From assembly GCA_025617375.2 (NCBI GenBank), contig JAMYGW020000011.1, forward strand, positions 62,001 through 126,000: a stretch of 64,000 bases of DNA, in the 5' to 3' direction. This document shows positions 10,027 to 20,189 of this stretch, piece by piece (the first letter of the stretch is position 1; every line of letters starts with the position of its first letter). The stretch is from Acarospora socialis. Taxonomy: Eukaryota > Ascomycota > Lecanoromycetes > Acarosporales > Acarosporaceae. Both the position numbers and the translations under genes were made by a program. Below the pieces are notes generated by a model. It did not search any database. It was given only the letters and a program-made list of their open reading frames with translations, and was not told the DNA's origin.

Positions 10027-12482
10027 CGCTGTGAGGGAGGCCTTGTCGTCAACTCCGATACGAAGCTTTGTGAGAAACACGATCTAGATTGAAGAAGAGA
10101 AGGTAAGGTTTTATCTAGGTCGATATCCTCGATGAATATATCTTTAGATGACGTGAAGTGAGTGGAATAAGATTTTGGTTCCTTGAGACCAGGCGTAAGC
10201 CCTGGATGTTATCGATTTAACATCTTCAATGTCATTTCATGCTCCTGCCATTTTCTATGACGTGATGAACAGGCCTAACAGAAGAGCCAAGGGGCATAGG
10301 TAGTGGAGTTGTAGAGTTCCTTACAAATACACTTGCGACAATGACAATAATATTTAATAATGAACAAGCTGTCTCTTATGTGGTCAGTTGATGCGAGGTT
10401 CAAGGGCGTCAAGAACAAAATATACGCTTAATAACAATGGCGGCGATCGGAAGCCCAGACTAACGCACGAATAATTCTTAGCCTCATCTCGAACAAGGGT
10501 TGATACACAATGCAATCCTCTACATATGAAGCTGCAATGGATTTGAAAGCCTCGGTCCTTCTACTACAGATAGGCAAAATGACCTTCAAGATGAAACAAT
10601 TTACAATATGTATGTAGCCATGCATCCGATTGTTGAACGTGCAAGATGACAAAAGCGATCACGGCTACGGAGTATATTATGCACAAAGCCAGTGCAGCAG
10701 TCCAAAAGCTATACATCTGCCCAGGGGCAGTTTGCGATGAGGAGCGCACGCCTTCCACAACTTCAGCCTGTAATACTTTTGATCTCCGTTGTTGTTTTGG
10801 GTAGTCCCAAGACGGTGGCTGGCGAGGAAGGGGAGGGAAGGACCATAGGTTTGAGGGAATAGGATTGTTTTGATACCCGATCTCTAGGGTATGCAGCAAG
10901 ATGAATGTTCTCTTTCAAACATATCAGAATCGCTTTTCGTTGTTCATTCATCGCTACTTCTTCTGCCAAGGCTTCAGAGCCCAGGGCTTGCGGAGCTCAT
11001 CGTCAGCCAAGACATCGCAGTCTGCGTGTCATTTGTGGCAATGTCGTCTACACCTTCGTCAAGAAGCGGAAGGTTGATGGGTCCCCAAGCATGCATGACC
11101 TAATGGTCAGGCCCCCACATATCTCCACTCCAGAAACGCTATGATACCTTGGGAAACCCAAGTCATTCGCCTCACTGGACTTTCACCGTTCGAAAGCGCT
11201 GACCGTTCCCTGTCTGTCGGCAAAAGCACTCAAGCTTCTAAGGCAGGTGATTTCTGTTCTGCCGCAGTCAATATTTGAGTATACTCTGTCGATCAATGTC
11301 GCCTGCGCATCCATTGTCGCGAAGCCGGTTCCTTTATGAATAACCCTATAAGATCACTCCTGCTCTTATGATTAGGGCTGTCTGCCCTACATAATGAATC
11401 GGAGGCAGCGGGCAATGATAGTGGTCCTGCCAGAGGGTCAAGTGGGGATTAGTGATGTCTGCTTTATTTGGTGACTTATCCGCACAAAGCACACAGCCCT
11501 CCAGAGGGAGCGCGGACATGAGGGAGTGAGGATAGAGTTATTAGTGAGAGTTGCCCCTGTACCAGCAAGCATGGCGAGGTGAGACTGAGCGAGGGTTAGT
11601 GCACTGATGTGACGAAGGTGGGTACATAACGGGGCTTATAATCCGGCGGAAAGAGACAAGAGAATGGGGAGTAATTGGGAGGGCGGCTACAAGCTCGAGG
11701 GCTTGATGACTTCGGACAGGTATTCGTACTCAATGTCGATGCGCTTGAGAAGATATTGAATACGCCAAGGTTGCTAGGTCCCGCTCACATGCTTTACCTC
11801 TTGAATTGGCTCCGGTATGGAAAAGTTCCATGGTGTTCAGGTCGATAGTGGCTTTTGCTTCTGCCAGTTATCTTTGATGGGCTGATGTGAGTATATAGAG
11901 CTTTTCGCAGTATCAAAGCATCTACTATGGATTAATGGACAGGGTTGTACATCGCGGAGCCCATATCACATGGCTAGATGTCTTCCCTCTTGACTGCTAC
12001 TCCTCTCCTTGGCTGCCTGCGAAGTTCGTTATCGTTGTGTTGGAAGGTATTACTGCATCCAGGAGGAGTCACCACTTTGTTGTTGGACATGATATGGAAT
12101 GTTGATGACAAAACCCTGTTGGTTATGGATGTTGCGACTGATGCCAAGGACAGAGACACATCAGCTACAGAGGAGGCAGGTACCATAACAGTACTATGTC
12201 GTTAAAACCAACCGTTGGAAGGTCTGGCCCGTGATGGAGTTTTGCAAGATTACCCGCTAGTACATTTTTAGTTTAGCTCTGTTTACATCCACTACATCAG
12301 TCCGCCCAAAATCATCCTTGATGCTTCATACATACCCACTACTCTTCTCTTCGTCCACGAATTAATGAATTCATTTGCACTTTGAACAAACCCAATCCAA
12401 TACCTCACTCTTCTAATTCTTTCAACCTTTCGCAACAGAGTTCTCACACCAATCCCTCAACCCCGTCCAACAATCCGGGACA
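10027..12482. other. Long intergenic region
   Basis: About 2.4 kb between the reductase and the Cut12-domain gene. The only coding-like piece is a minus-strand frame at 10564-10899 (listed separately). From 11150 to 12300 I see only short frames. The bases before 12483 are a CAAT- and pyrimidine-rich leader of the Cut12 gene. Confidence 0.5.
10564..10899 (-). CDS. Hypothetical small single-pass membrane protein (uncertain)
   Basis: Open minus-strand frame of about 110 codons without an ATG at its 5' end, so if real it needs an upstream exon; an acceptor-like CCCTAG lies near its start. It has a Pro-rich part (PPLPRQPPSWDYPK), a polar linker, then one clear hydrophobic helix (ALALCIIYSVAVIAFVILH) and a short tail. 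Not recognised. Composition is more protein-like than the surrounding frames, but it could be chance. Confidence 0.25.
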   Translation of the reverse strand: MLHTLEIGYQNNPIPSNLWSFPPLPRQPPSWDYPKQQRRSKVLQAEVVEGVRSSSQTAPGQMYSFWTAALALCIIYSVAVIAFVILHVQQSDAWLHTYCKLFHLEGHFAYL

Positions 12483-14555
12483 ATGTCGCAACCATTGTCC
12501 CCTCTTTCGCCCTCGAATCAAAACCGCAACACCCCTCCTCCCATCAAACGCGAGACTGATCACGAGAAGTCGCCCCTGGACTCGGTCAGTATCGACAGCT
12601 ATCTCGTCAAGTCTGCAATGAAGTCGAACATGAAGGAAAACGCTCTGCTCAATGGATCGAGCCCGCCTCTTGCGGCCAACATCGGCTTGGAAACCCTGCT
12701 CCCGCGCAAACGCCAGCACAGTCCGAACAAAGAACTCTCTCCGAACAAACCGCCTCCGGCCAAGCGTCACACATCTACCAAGCTGACCGAAGCAGCGTTG
12801 AAGAAAAATGATGAGCTCACCAAAACGATTGCCATCTTCGAAGACGACAGCGGAATCCATTACGATGATGAGAGTCCTACCAAGCCGTTCGACGCACCCG
12901 CTGGCTACGAGAGCAATGATGAATCCTGCTTCAGCGATTTCTCGGCCGTTCCCAACGCGGACATGACAGCCTTTGCGCGCTTGGGCAAGTCTCCAGTCAA
13001 AAGCAACGCCGGCAGCCCGGCCAAGCAGCAACGACAGGCTCAATACCACGACTTAGCTACTCCTCGTCAGGGTGTGAAGACACCCGGCACTGGTCGTCGC
13101 CACGGATACGATGACGCGTCTCCTACCGGTTCTCCGACTCCACGTCACAAGGGTACCATGAACGGTGCGGATACGACGAACCTTCTGATCGACTTTACGG
13201 AACAGTTCAACGCCTTCGCCACCGGCAATCATCGCGGCAAACGCGGGTCCCCAACCAAGTATAACACGCACTCAGAGCTCTCTTCCTACGCGTCCGGACG
13301 TCGAGCTTCTTCGAGACACATGGGTCCTCCAGCCACACCGTCCTACAACCGTACCCATCTGTTGGACTTTGACATTCCGCCTGCACCGACTCCTCGATCC
13401 GTTCCTACCATCTCCGCTCGGGAGATCGAGACTATGAAGTCGGGATACCTGTCCGAGATATCCTCTATGAAAGCGACCCTTAGCGGCAAAGAAGCCGAAG
13501 TCAACTCTCTCAAGCAAGCCGTCGTCGATGCGGAACGACGGGTCGGCGAAGCTCTCGAACAACTCCGCGAAGAGAAAGGCGCGAAGGACGCGTTGGAGGC
13601 GAACAAAGCGGACTGGGAGAAGCGTGGGAAGGACATGGAGAGTGTCCTGCAAACCGTCAAGGAGCAGATGTTACGCCTTGAGACCGAACGCGAAGACCTA
13701 ACTCACAAACTACAAGAGAGCGAGCGGATGAGAGAAGAAGCCGAGACACGCGCCACCACAGCCGAAAGTCGCGTCACACGCACCCGAGCCGGCTCCACCA
13801 ACTCGAACGGATCCGGCGGCGAAGCCCAACTTGGCATGGTTACCGTCGCCGAAAAAGACGCGGCCGTCGTCAACCTCGCGCAAGAACTACACACAGCCTA
13901 CAAGAAGAAACACGAAGAGAAAGTGGCGTCGCTGAAGAAGAGCTACGAAGGACGGTACGAGAAACGAATCCGAGGCCTCGAACGCCAAGTCGTCGAAGGA
14001 CAAAAAGAGAACGAAGAACTACGCGCCCAGAGAGACGCGACGTTCTCCAAGGTCGTTAGCCCACCCGCTCCCGCCACCGTCGCCGCAGCCATCGACGACG
14101 CCCAGCAGCTGGACGTCAAGCACGAACTCACCAACCTCAAGGCGGACAAGATGGTGCTCGCCCACGACCTCGAGCGCGAGCGCCAAGCCAACGCTGCGCT
14201 CGTCGCCACCGTCGAGGAGTTCTTCCGCCTCGAAACGGCCGCTTCGTCCTCGCCTGACGGCGACGAGGGGAGGACGAAGAAGGGGGAGAAGAAGGCGGCT
14301 GGTGGTGCCGTGGCCCGCCCCTCGGGCATCAAGGGGCCGGGCTTCGGCACCACCAGTCGGATCGGGAGAGTGAGCTCGGGGGTCGGGGCGGGCGCCGTGG
14401 CTGGCGCGGGCGCTGGGGGCGTAGGGATGGGGAGGTCCCGGAGTGGGAGCGGCGGGAGCGGGGGGAGTGTTGGGGGGGTGGCCCGTGGTGTGGGCGGGGG
14501 TGTGGGAGGGGGGATTAGGGGGAGTATAGAGAGGATGGGGAGAGGGGGGGCGTAG
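12483..14555 (+). CDS. Spindle pole body Cut12-domain coiled-coil protein
   Basis: Intronless, 690 aa. The N-terminal third is disordered with many SP/TP sites. Conserved boxes of the fungal Cut12 family are visible: NDESCFSDFSAVPNADMT (about residues 148-165), FARLGKSP, and TNLLIDFTEQFNAF (about 235-250). A long coiled coil follows (about 315-465 and 480-590, rich in E/K/Q heptads), and the C-terminus is a Gly/Ser/Arg tail. In fission yeast Cut12 sits at the spindle pole body and activates Plo1/Cdc25 for mitotic entry; fungal homologues are assumed to act at the same site. The last 150 codons are so GC-rich that the minus strand also stays open, which explains the large antisense frames there. 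Confidence 0.75.
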   Translation: MSQPLSPLSPSNQNRNTPPPIKRETDHEKSPLDSVSIDSYLVKSAMKSNMKENALLNGSSPPLAANIGLETLLPRKRQHSPNKELSPNKPPPAKRHTSTKLTEAALKKNDELTKTIAIFEDDSGIHYDDESPTKPFDAPAGYESNDESCFSDFSAVPNADMTAFARLGKSPVKSNAGSPAKQQRQAQYHDLATPRQGVKTPGTGRRHGYDDASPTGSPTPRHKGTMNGADTTNLLIDFTEQFNAFATGNHRGKRGSPTKYNTHSELSSYASGRRASSRHMGPPATPSYNRTHLLDFDIPPAPTPRSVPTISAREIETMKSGYLSEISSMKATLSGKEAEVNSLKQAVVDAERRVGEALEQLREEKGAKDALEANKADWEKRGKDMESVLQTVKEQMLRLETEREDLTHKLQESERMREEAETRATTAESRVTRTRAGSTNSNGSGGEAQLGMVTVAEKDAAVVNLAQELHTAYKKKHEEKVASLKKSYEGRYEKRIRGLERQVVEGQKENEELRAQRDATFSKVVSPPAPATVAAAIDDAQQLDVKHELTNLKADKMVLAHDLERERQANAALVATVEEFFRLETAASSSPDGDEGRTKKGEKKAAGGAVARPSGIKGPGFGTTSRIGRVSSGVGAGAVAGAGAGGVGMGRSRSGSGGSGGSVGGVARGVGGGVGGGIRGSIERMGRGGA

Positions 14556-14877
14556 TGGGGAGGGGGGCCCCAGGTAAGTAGGGGGACTGGGAAGGAGGGG
14601 CCGTATCGTCTGGTATTTTCTTCTGTTTGGGTTGCTTTCTCGGGTGTTTTCTGTGTTTGGGGGGTCCTCTGGTTAGATTGTCGTTCGTTCTTGGGTTTGT
14701 TTTCTTGGCGTTCTTTGTTGTTTGGAGTTGGGTATGTTATTGTAGTGTTATTGTACATAGACTACCGAGGCATCAATCCATGCATATATGAGTAGAGAGT
14801 CCTCCTTGCCCGTACCACCTCACGGAATACCTTACCTTAGCTTACATGACCGCAGAGACCCCCTCCCGCTCTTACGC
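14556..14877. other. Short convergent 3' spacer
   Basis: Between the Cut12-domain gene and the FAD monooxygenase gene, which converge. The first 50 bases continue the G-rich run; the rest is T/G-rich 3' UTR-like sequence. Confidence 0.5.
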
Positions 14878-16392
14878 TCAACCACAAATTACCTTCCTGA
14901 CCTCCTCCCGAACGTCATACCCATACAACCACCTCGACCACGAATTGCCCGTGTACAACTCCCACAACCCGACGACCCAGATGAGAAAATACATAATCCA
15001 TTCCTCCACCACCCCTTTCTCCCGCTTTTGATCGCCCGTTCGCCTCGCGCGCCGCGCGATCAGCTCAACGCGCCCTTTGCGCAGCTGCGTATATTGCGCG
15101 ATTGCCACGCTAACAGCCTTCGCTTCCGCTTGGGCGGTTGGGACGGGAGATGCCGAAGGATTGGCCTGCCGATTGTTGCGGTGATAGAGTTCCTCAAGGT
15201 AGTGGGAACAGAACATTGCTAGGGCCTGTGCGTCCTCGAGGGCCTGCGAGACGCCTTGTCCCGAGCTGGTCGGTAGAGCGTGCGCGGCGTCGCCGATCAG
15301 GACGACGGAGCCGCTGTTTGTGCGGGTGGATTTGAACCAGGTTGGGAGGGGCGGGGTCGTGTAGGTGGGGTAGAAAGAGCTGATTTCTTTTTCCCGTACG
15401 ATGTGGTGGATGATGCGGCAGATGGTGGGATCGGTGTGGTTGGCGTGTCGGGATTGCAGCTGCGTTAGGACGCTAGATTGGTCGATGTCGGCAGGGTTTG
15501 TGGATGAGGGAGGGTTCGGGAGGGAGTAGGTGGACCACCAGATTGCCTGGGGACCGAATGAAGGTGAAGTGGACGGTGCAGGTACAGAGGAGGTGGGGGA
15601 GGAAGTAACGGCGCCGTAACCGAAGAAGCCGTGCCGGCTGAATGTCATTGTCGTGCAATCGAGGTCTTTCTCAGGATTGAGGTAAGAGGAGGGGATGAAG
15701 CCGCCGATGCCGACCAGCCCTCTGTATGAAGAGATTTTCAGACACAGGAGTAGTCTTGATCCGGTGTTGTTGTGGTTCCAGGGTGATACTTACTCGTACA
15801 CCGGCGGGTAGTAGTCGTTTGTCCCGTCTCCGGTCACAGCCCGCTTAACAATGCTCTTGATCCCGTCGGCACCGATGATTAGGTCGGCTTCAATGCTGGA
15901 GCCATCCACGAAGTGTACACGAGGCCGTCCTTCATTGCTGTCGATGGAGACCTTTTTGATACTTTTCTGGATGACTGCCTCGTCTGGAACGCCTTCCCGA
16001 AGGCAGTCCCATACAGCTTGACGGCTACACATGACGGTCTTCTGAGACGGTTTCTCGGGGTCTCTGACGTCGAAGCGGACCAGCGTCCAGCCATAGGCAT
16101 TCTTAAGAATGAAGTGCGACACTTGATAGCCTGATGCGGTGACGGCAGCTGCAATTCGTTGGTCGAGATTCCAGAGCACTCTCATGCCATTGGGAGCTAT
16201 TCCGACAGCTCCACCAACAGGTGAGAATTCGGTGCTCGGTTCGGTGTGTCGGTTGCGCCTAGGCACATTGTGGGATTCGTAAAGGATGACCTCGTGTTGC
16301 GATAGACGTGTAGGATGAGGGGGAAGGAGCCTTTTAAGGAAGTGGTATACGGAGAGTCCGCTGATACCTGCACCAACTATGACTATCTTCAT
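14878..16392 (-). CDS. FAD-dependent monooxygenase (salicylate hydroxylase-like), two exons
   Basis: Exons 15794-16392 and 14878-15721 joined across a 72-nt GTAAGT...ACAG intron (15722-15793), giving 480 aa. The splice restores PPVYEGLVGIGGF without a break. Motifs: N-terminal Rossmann GAGISG (residues 7-12) with Glu at the end of strand 2 (VILYES), the DG motif (GADGIKSIVKRA, about 190) and the GD motif (VLIGDAAHALP plus GQGVSQALEDA, about 355-380). These define class A aromatic hydroxylases, which use NAD(P)H and O2. The hydrophobic C-terminal helix (FLIWVVGLWELY) suggests membrane association. No biosynthetic neighbours are present, so the substrate is unknown. Confidence 0.88.
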
Positions 16393-17095
16393 GGATTCCG
16401 CAATGGGGTGAAAAGGAATTTATCTAGCAGTAAGGACTACGCTTAGTCTTGATAAAGAAACAGAAGGAGGACACTAAACATTCATAGATACGAGGCACCC
16501 CACAGCCACGTACGTTCTATAGTGCGGAAAAGATATGACTCAGAGATCAGCTGCGACGAGCACGCTTGCAAAATGAAAGAAAGTAGAAATATCCTGGCAA
16601 CGTATGATCCGGACCTTTAAGTACAGCTGAATGGCAACAACCAGACCTGGCTTGAATGTCAAAGCACATAAGGCACAAAGGTAGTATCTGAGTCGTTACC
16701 TTATGTCAGCAAACCTGTACGAAGTAATAGCACCCCATTGCGCTGAACTGCATCACGCCCCTGCTCGAGCAAGCTCCTTGGTGATCTTACAGCGGGAATA
16801 TAGCTGTCGAGTACGTAAAGTTATATCAGTAATTGCGTGGTATATTCGATATAGACAAAAATCTGAGGATGTGGAGATAAGAGCTGATGACGCGTTTGTC
16901 AACAAGACTAAGTGAGGCATAGTAATGCTCATTCGTTGACTTCTTATGTTGAAGTTATTTCCCATGTTGTCGGTCGGTAGACCGTCTACCTGCAAGCACC
17001 GTGTTTCTCATTGCTTCAGGACGGAGCCTAGAGATCTGATTCTGCACACAACCAGTCATTTCTCTACCAGGTTGCAGTGAACCCGCCGTTCCCGG
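16393..17095. other. Intergenic, no gene seen
   Basis: Upstream of the FAD monooxygenase and 3' of the BTB gene. Short frames on both strands (16703-16915 plus, 16753-16995 minus) lack features. Confidence 0.5.
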
Positions 17096-18119
17096 TCACT
17101 TGAGGATGCCGCTCAACATGCTCAAGCAGTCCCTGACACATGCTCCTCCGTCTTCCATCAAGTCTAGAAACTCCTCGGAAGGAGCCATCTTATCATATTG
17201 GCACACAACGTATTGCATTACCAGCTCACGAAGTTCATCTCTCGCGTTATCTCGGTGGGGTGTATTTGCATAGACGTATCGTAGCAACACTACAATATCT
17301 CCGACCCTCTCATTGTAGAGATTGAAATCGAGCAGGGTTCGGTGCATCTTCTGCTTACTGAGTTTCCTCAGCGGCTCGATGTGATATTTGTCGGCGAAGA
17401 CGTAAAGACGGGCATGGCATAGAAACACTTCGGTGTAGTCTTCACAGGGCTCAGTGTTGATGCGAGCCCTGTTGTAACTTGAAGCCCGGCTTCCTTCAGG
17501 GCTGAGCTTCTGGAATTCGAGCCAAGCGCTTTTCTTTAAACCCGACAACTCCACAGGCGCTCTATATAAGACTAAGCTCTTGGCCATTGTCGGCATGGAG
17601 AGCAGTAGCTTACGGCTCTTCCGGCTTTTCCGGCTCTTGATTCCATCTAACGCTGCCGTATTTAAGTTTTCGAGGGTATGATACCCAAACATCCGACTCG
17701 GATTCGCGTTCGAAAGGAGCTACCATAGGTACATCATCATAGTTCGGGTCATCAGTTTTCACGTCCGCGTCTGACCGATCCGTTCCAATGATCGAAGAAT
17801 CAAGCAATATCTCCGGCTGCACGGCTGTGTAATCCCCGGTGTAGCCCCATTGAGTGAACCTTGCAAAGGTGCCTGCGTCCACATCCCCCAGTTCTGCCTC
17901 ACCAGTTCTAGCCTCAGACATATTTCCATCGACAAGACTTTCCAAGGTAACAGAGTGGTGAGAGACCATGCCCGAGTGAACGATCATCACCGTCCGCTCC
18001 GGACCCACAAAGAAGGTAAAGGGCCTGGATGTGATGATTCTGGTCCGTTACGATAGACATTAGCCTAATTGCTTGGTAAGGTACAGAGTAAGTAGGGAGT
18101 TGCACTTCTCATAAGACAT
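17096..18119 (-). CDS. BTB/POZ-domain protein, three exons
   Basis: Model: 18085-18119, 17614-18024, 17096-17561, giving 303 aa. Intron 1 (18025-18084, donor GTACCT, branch CTAAT, acceptor CCAG) supplies an ATG to a frame that otherwise lacks one and yields LPFTFFVG, close to the RPFTFxVG opening of fungal BTB proteins. Intron 2 (17562-17613, GTAAGC...ATAG) joins PEEP to APVELSG in frame. The BTB core has MIVHSGMVSHHS, FARFTQWGYTGDY and, after a variable acidic insert, NTEPCEDYTEVFLCHARLYVFADKY with ERVGDIVVLLRYVYANT. BTB folds dimerise and often recruit Cul3, but this fungal group has no known partner. Exon 1 is the least certain part. Confidence 0.8.
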
Positions 18120-18685
18120 AGGACGTGCCATGTCTGACGGCAATAGCGTGTCCAGAGTGAGTTGTTGAGCTTCTAAGCCCTTTGATAGCTCGAACTACTA
18201 CGGAAGAATGAGAGCTATTGAGTTTAGTTAGCTAGGAAGAATCTCAAACTGGATTCATTTTCCTTTGTGTTATTGCGGTAAAGGTATTTATGGCACATGC
18301 TGCACGCCAAGACCGATAATTGCCTCCGCATGGTGTACGAGCATCATTGTCGTCGAAGCCTCACGGTTGCGTACTCTCAACTAACTTGACTTCCCTTTGA
18401 CTTCCCTTCCATGAGTGTAAAGGAGGTAGAGTGTCACAAGTGAGTAAGATACCATACCTAGAGAGTGTGACTACCTTAGCGTCTGCAATAAAGCTCCCGC
18501 CTGATTAGGGTTCAACGTTACCATGTAAGGTAAAGTTCAGCCTTCGTCCAGTCTGGCACAAAGACCACCTACATCCCAATTAACTATCACGAACTGGCTC
18601 ACCACACGTCAACTTATCTTCCTACGCAATTCACAATCCTCAAACTTAAAAGACGCGAACACTCCTTTCCAGCCCAAGACACACC
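18120..18685. other. Intergenic, probable divergent promoter
   Basis: Lies between the BTB gene (minus) and the kelch gene (plus), so it probably carries both promoters. No ORF of note. A CA/AT-rich leader precedes the kelch ATG. Confidence 0.5.
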
Positions 18686-20005
18686 ATGGACCCCGGCATA
18701 GCAGCAGCCGCATACGCCGTCGAAACGGCCGTTGAAGGCGTAGTCGCCGCTGCAATCGGAATCGCCAAATCCACAGTGCCTCTAAAAGCTACCTTCCACC
18801 GCATCCCGACCGACAAGCCACTCCCACGCTCATCCCACTCCCTCTCCATCATCAAGGGACGAGCCTACATCTTCGGAGGCGAGATACGGCCGCGCGAACC
18901 CGTCGACAATGTCATGCACGTCTACACCTTGCCTGCACTCGATACGGCGGAATCGGACTATCAGGACATACCGGCGAAAGCCGGTGAGGGCGGAGAGGTG
19001 CCGGCGCCGAGGGTGGGGCATACCGCAGCTGTGGTGGGCAATCGGATTTATGTGTTCGGAGGCAGGGGAGGGAAAGAGATGACGGCGCTGGAGGAGAAGG
19101 GTAGGGTGTGGGTGTTCGATACGAAGACGAACCAGTGGAGCTTCATAGATCCAGTCCAGGGCTCTCCGTACCCGGAAGCGCGATCTTATCACGCTTCTGT
19201 CGGGAACGAGCATCCTCTTCCGAGTAATACGGATTATACTGAGAACCCGGTGGGATCGCCGGACGACGAAGCGCACGGTACGATCTTTGTTCACGCTGGC
19301 TGTTTGGCGTCAGGCCGCGTATCGGACGTGTGGGCGTTTGACATTGCCTCCCGGATGTGGTCGCCGTATCCCGACGCCCCAGGACCGGCACGGGGAGGCA
19401 CGTGTCTCACATTCACGCAGAATCGGCTATACCGGTACGGAGGGTTTGACGGCAAGAGTGAGTTAGGAGGACAGATCGACTACTTGGACCTAGTGGTCGC
19501 TACATTCGACGACCAGAGTGGGAAGGGTGAATTGGCTCTGTCACCACGCGCTGGGAAATGGGAGACTGTCATGTTTCCTGCGGATAGCTCCGCACCCGGG
19601 AACAGGAGCGTGGCGGGCTTGCAACCCGTCAATACCGGTCAGGGACGCATGTTCCTGCTCCTCTTCCTCGGTGAGCGAGACCCGAGCTCCAGCGGCCATG
19701 AAGCGGCGGGGAAGTTCTGGGACGATGTTTGGTCATATCAGTTGCATCCAGAAGGTATGACGGCTGCCAGCTTCAAGGATGCGACGAGACAGGCTGTTGG
19801 AACGCGCACCGGGGAGGGAGCTTGGTCACAGGTGCGGATCCCAGAGGCGACAGCAGGTGGGGGCGCGCAGTCACATCCGGGGTCCCGAGGCTGGTTTGCT
19901 AGTGGATCAAATATAGACATCGATGCGAGGAGCGCTGTGCTGTGGGGAGGAATTGGCGAGAAGAACGAAAGACTGGGTGATGGGTGGATCTTGACCATTG
20001 AGTAG
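18686..20005 (+). CDS. Kelch-repeat beta-propeller protein
   Basis: Intronless, 439 aa. An Ala-rich N-terminal helix is followed by kelch blades with the SH..., GG and W signatures: PRSSHSLSIIKGRAYIFGGE (about residues 50-70), PRVGHTAAVVGNRIYVFGG (about 110-130) with VWVFDTKTNQW, ARSYHASV with IFVHAGC, SDVWAFDIASRMWSPYP (about 220), CLTFTQNRLYRYGGFDG (about 240), and a closing VLWGGIGE near the end. Six blades are likely. Kelch propellers are protein-binding scaffolds; no enzyme motif is visible. Similar stand-alone kelch proteins are widespread in Pezizomycotina with no assigned role. Confidence 0.85.
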   Translation: MDPGIAAAAYAVETAVEGVVAAAIGIAKSTVPLKATFHRIPTDKPLPRSSHSLSIIKGRAYIFGGEIRPREPVDNVMHVYTLPALDTAESDYQDIPAKAGEGGEVPAPRVGHTAAVVGNRIYVFGGRGGKEMTALEEKGRVWVFDTKTNQWSFIDPVQGSPYPEARSYHASVGNEHPLPSNTDYTENPVGSPDDEAHGTIFVHAGCLASGRVSDVWAFDIASRMWSPYPDAPGPARGGTCLTFTQNRLYRYGGFDGKSELGGQIDYLDLVVATFDDQSGKGELALSPRAGKWETVMFPADSSAPGNRSVAGLQPVNTGQGRMFLLLFLGERDPSSSGHEAAGKFWDDVWSYQLHPEGMTAASFKDATRQAVGTRTGEGAWSQVRIPEATAGGGAQSHPGSRGWFASGSNIDIDARSAVLWGGIGEKNERLGDGWILTIE

Positions 20006-20189
20006 TCTCTCGATAGAGACTGACATCGTACATGGCGAAACGAGATTTACGAATAATGGCGGATTAGATAAAAGAAAAAAATGGCGTAGACCAATCAAGC
20101 CAATCTAAAGTCAAAGCAAGCCCCGACCATCTGGTAACCGTTTCCGCCTCGTCGCCGCCTAAACGCCACACCAGAATCCTCTACCAAGT

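Noticed and set aside
12444-13049. Minus-strand 201-codon frame
   Set aside because: It lies antisense to the conserved Cut12 boxes and has no domain; GC-rich codon use keeps the opposite frame open.
13943-14758. Minus-strand 271-codon Pro/Thr-rich frame
   Set aside because: Antisense of the Gly-rich tail of the Cut12-domain protein; low complexity only.
15325-15340. GATTTGAACC, resembling a tRNA B-box
   Set aside because: It lies within the FAD monooxygenase exon and no cloverleaf partner sequence is near. I found no convincing tRNA gene elsewhere in the window.
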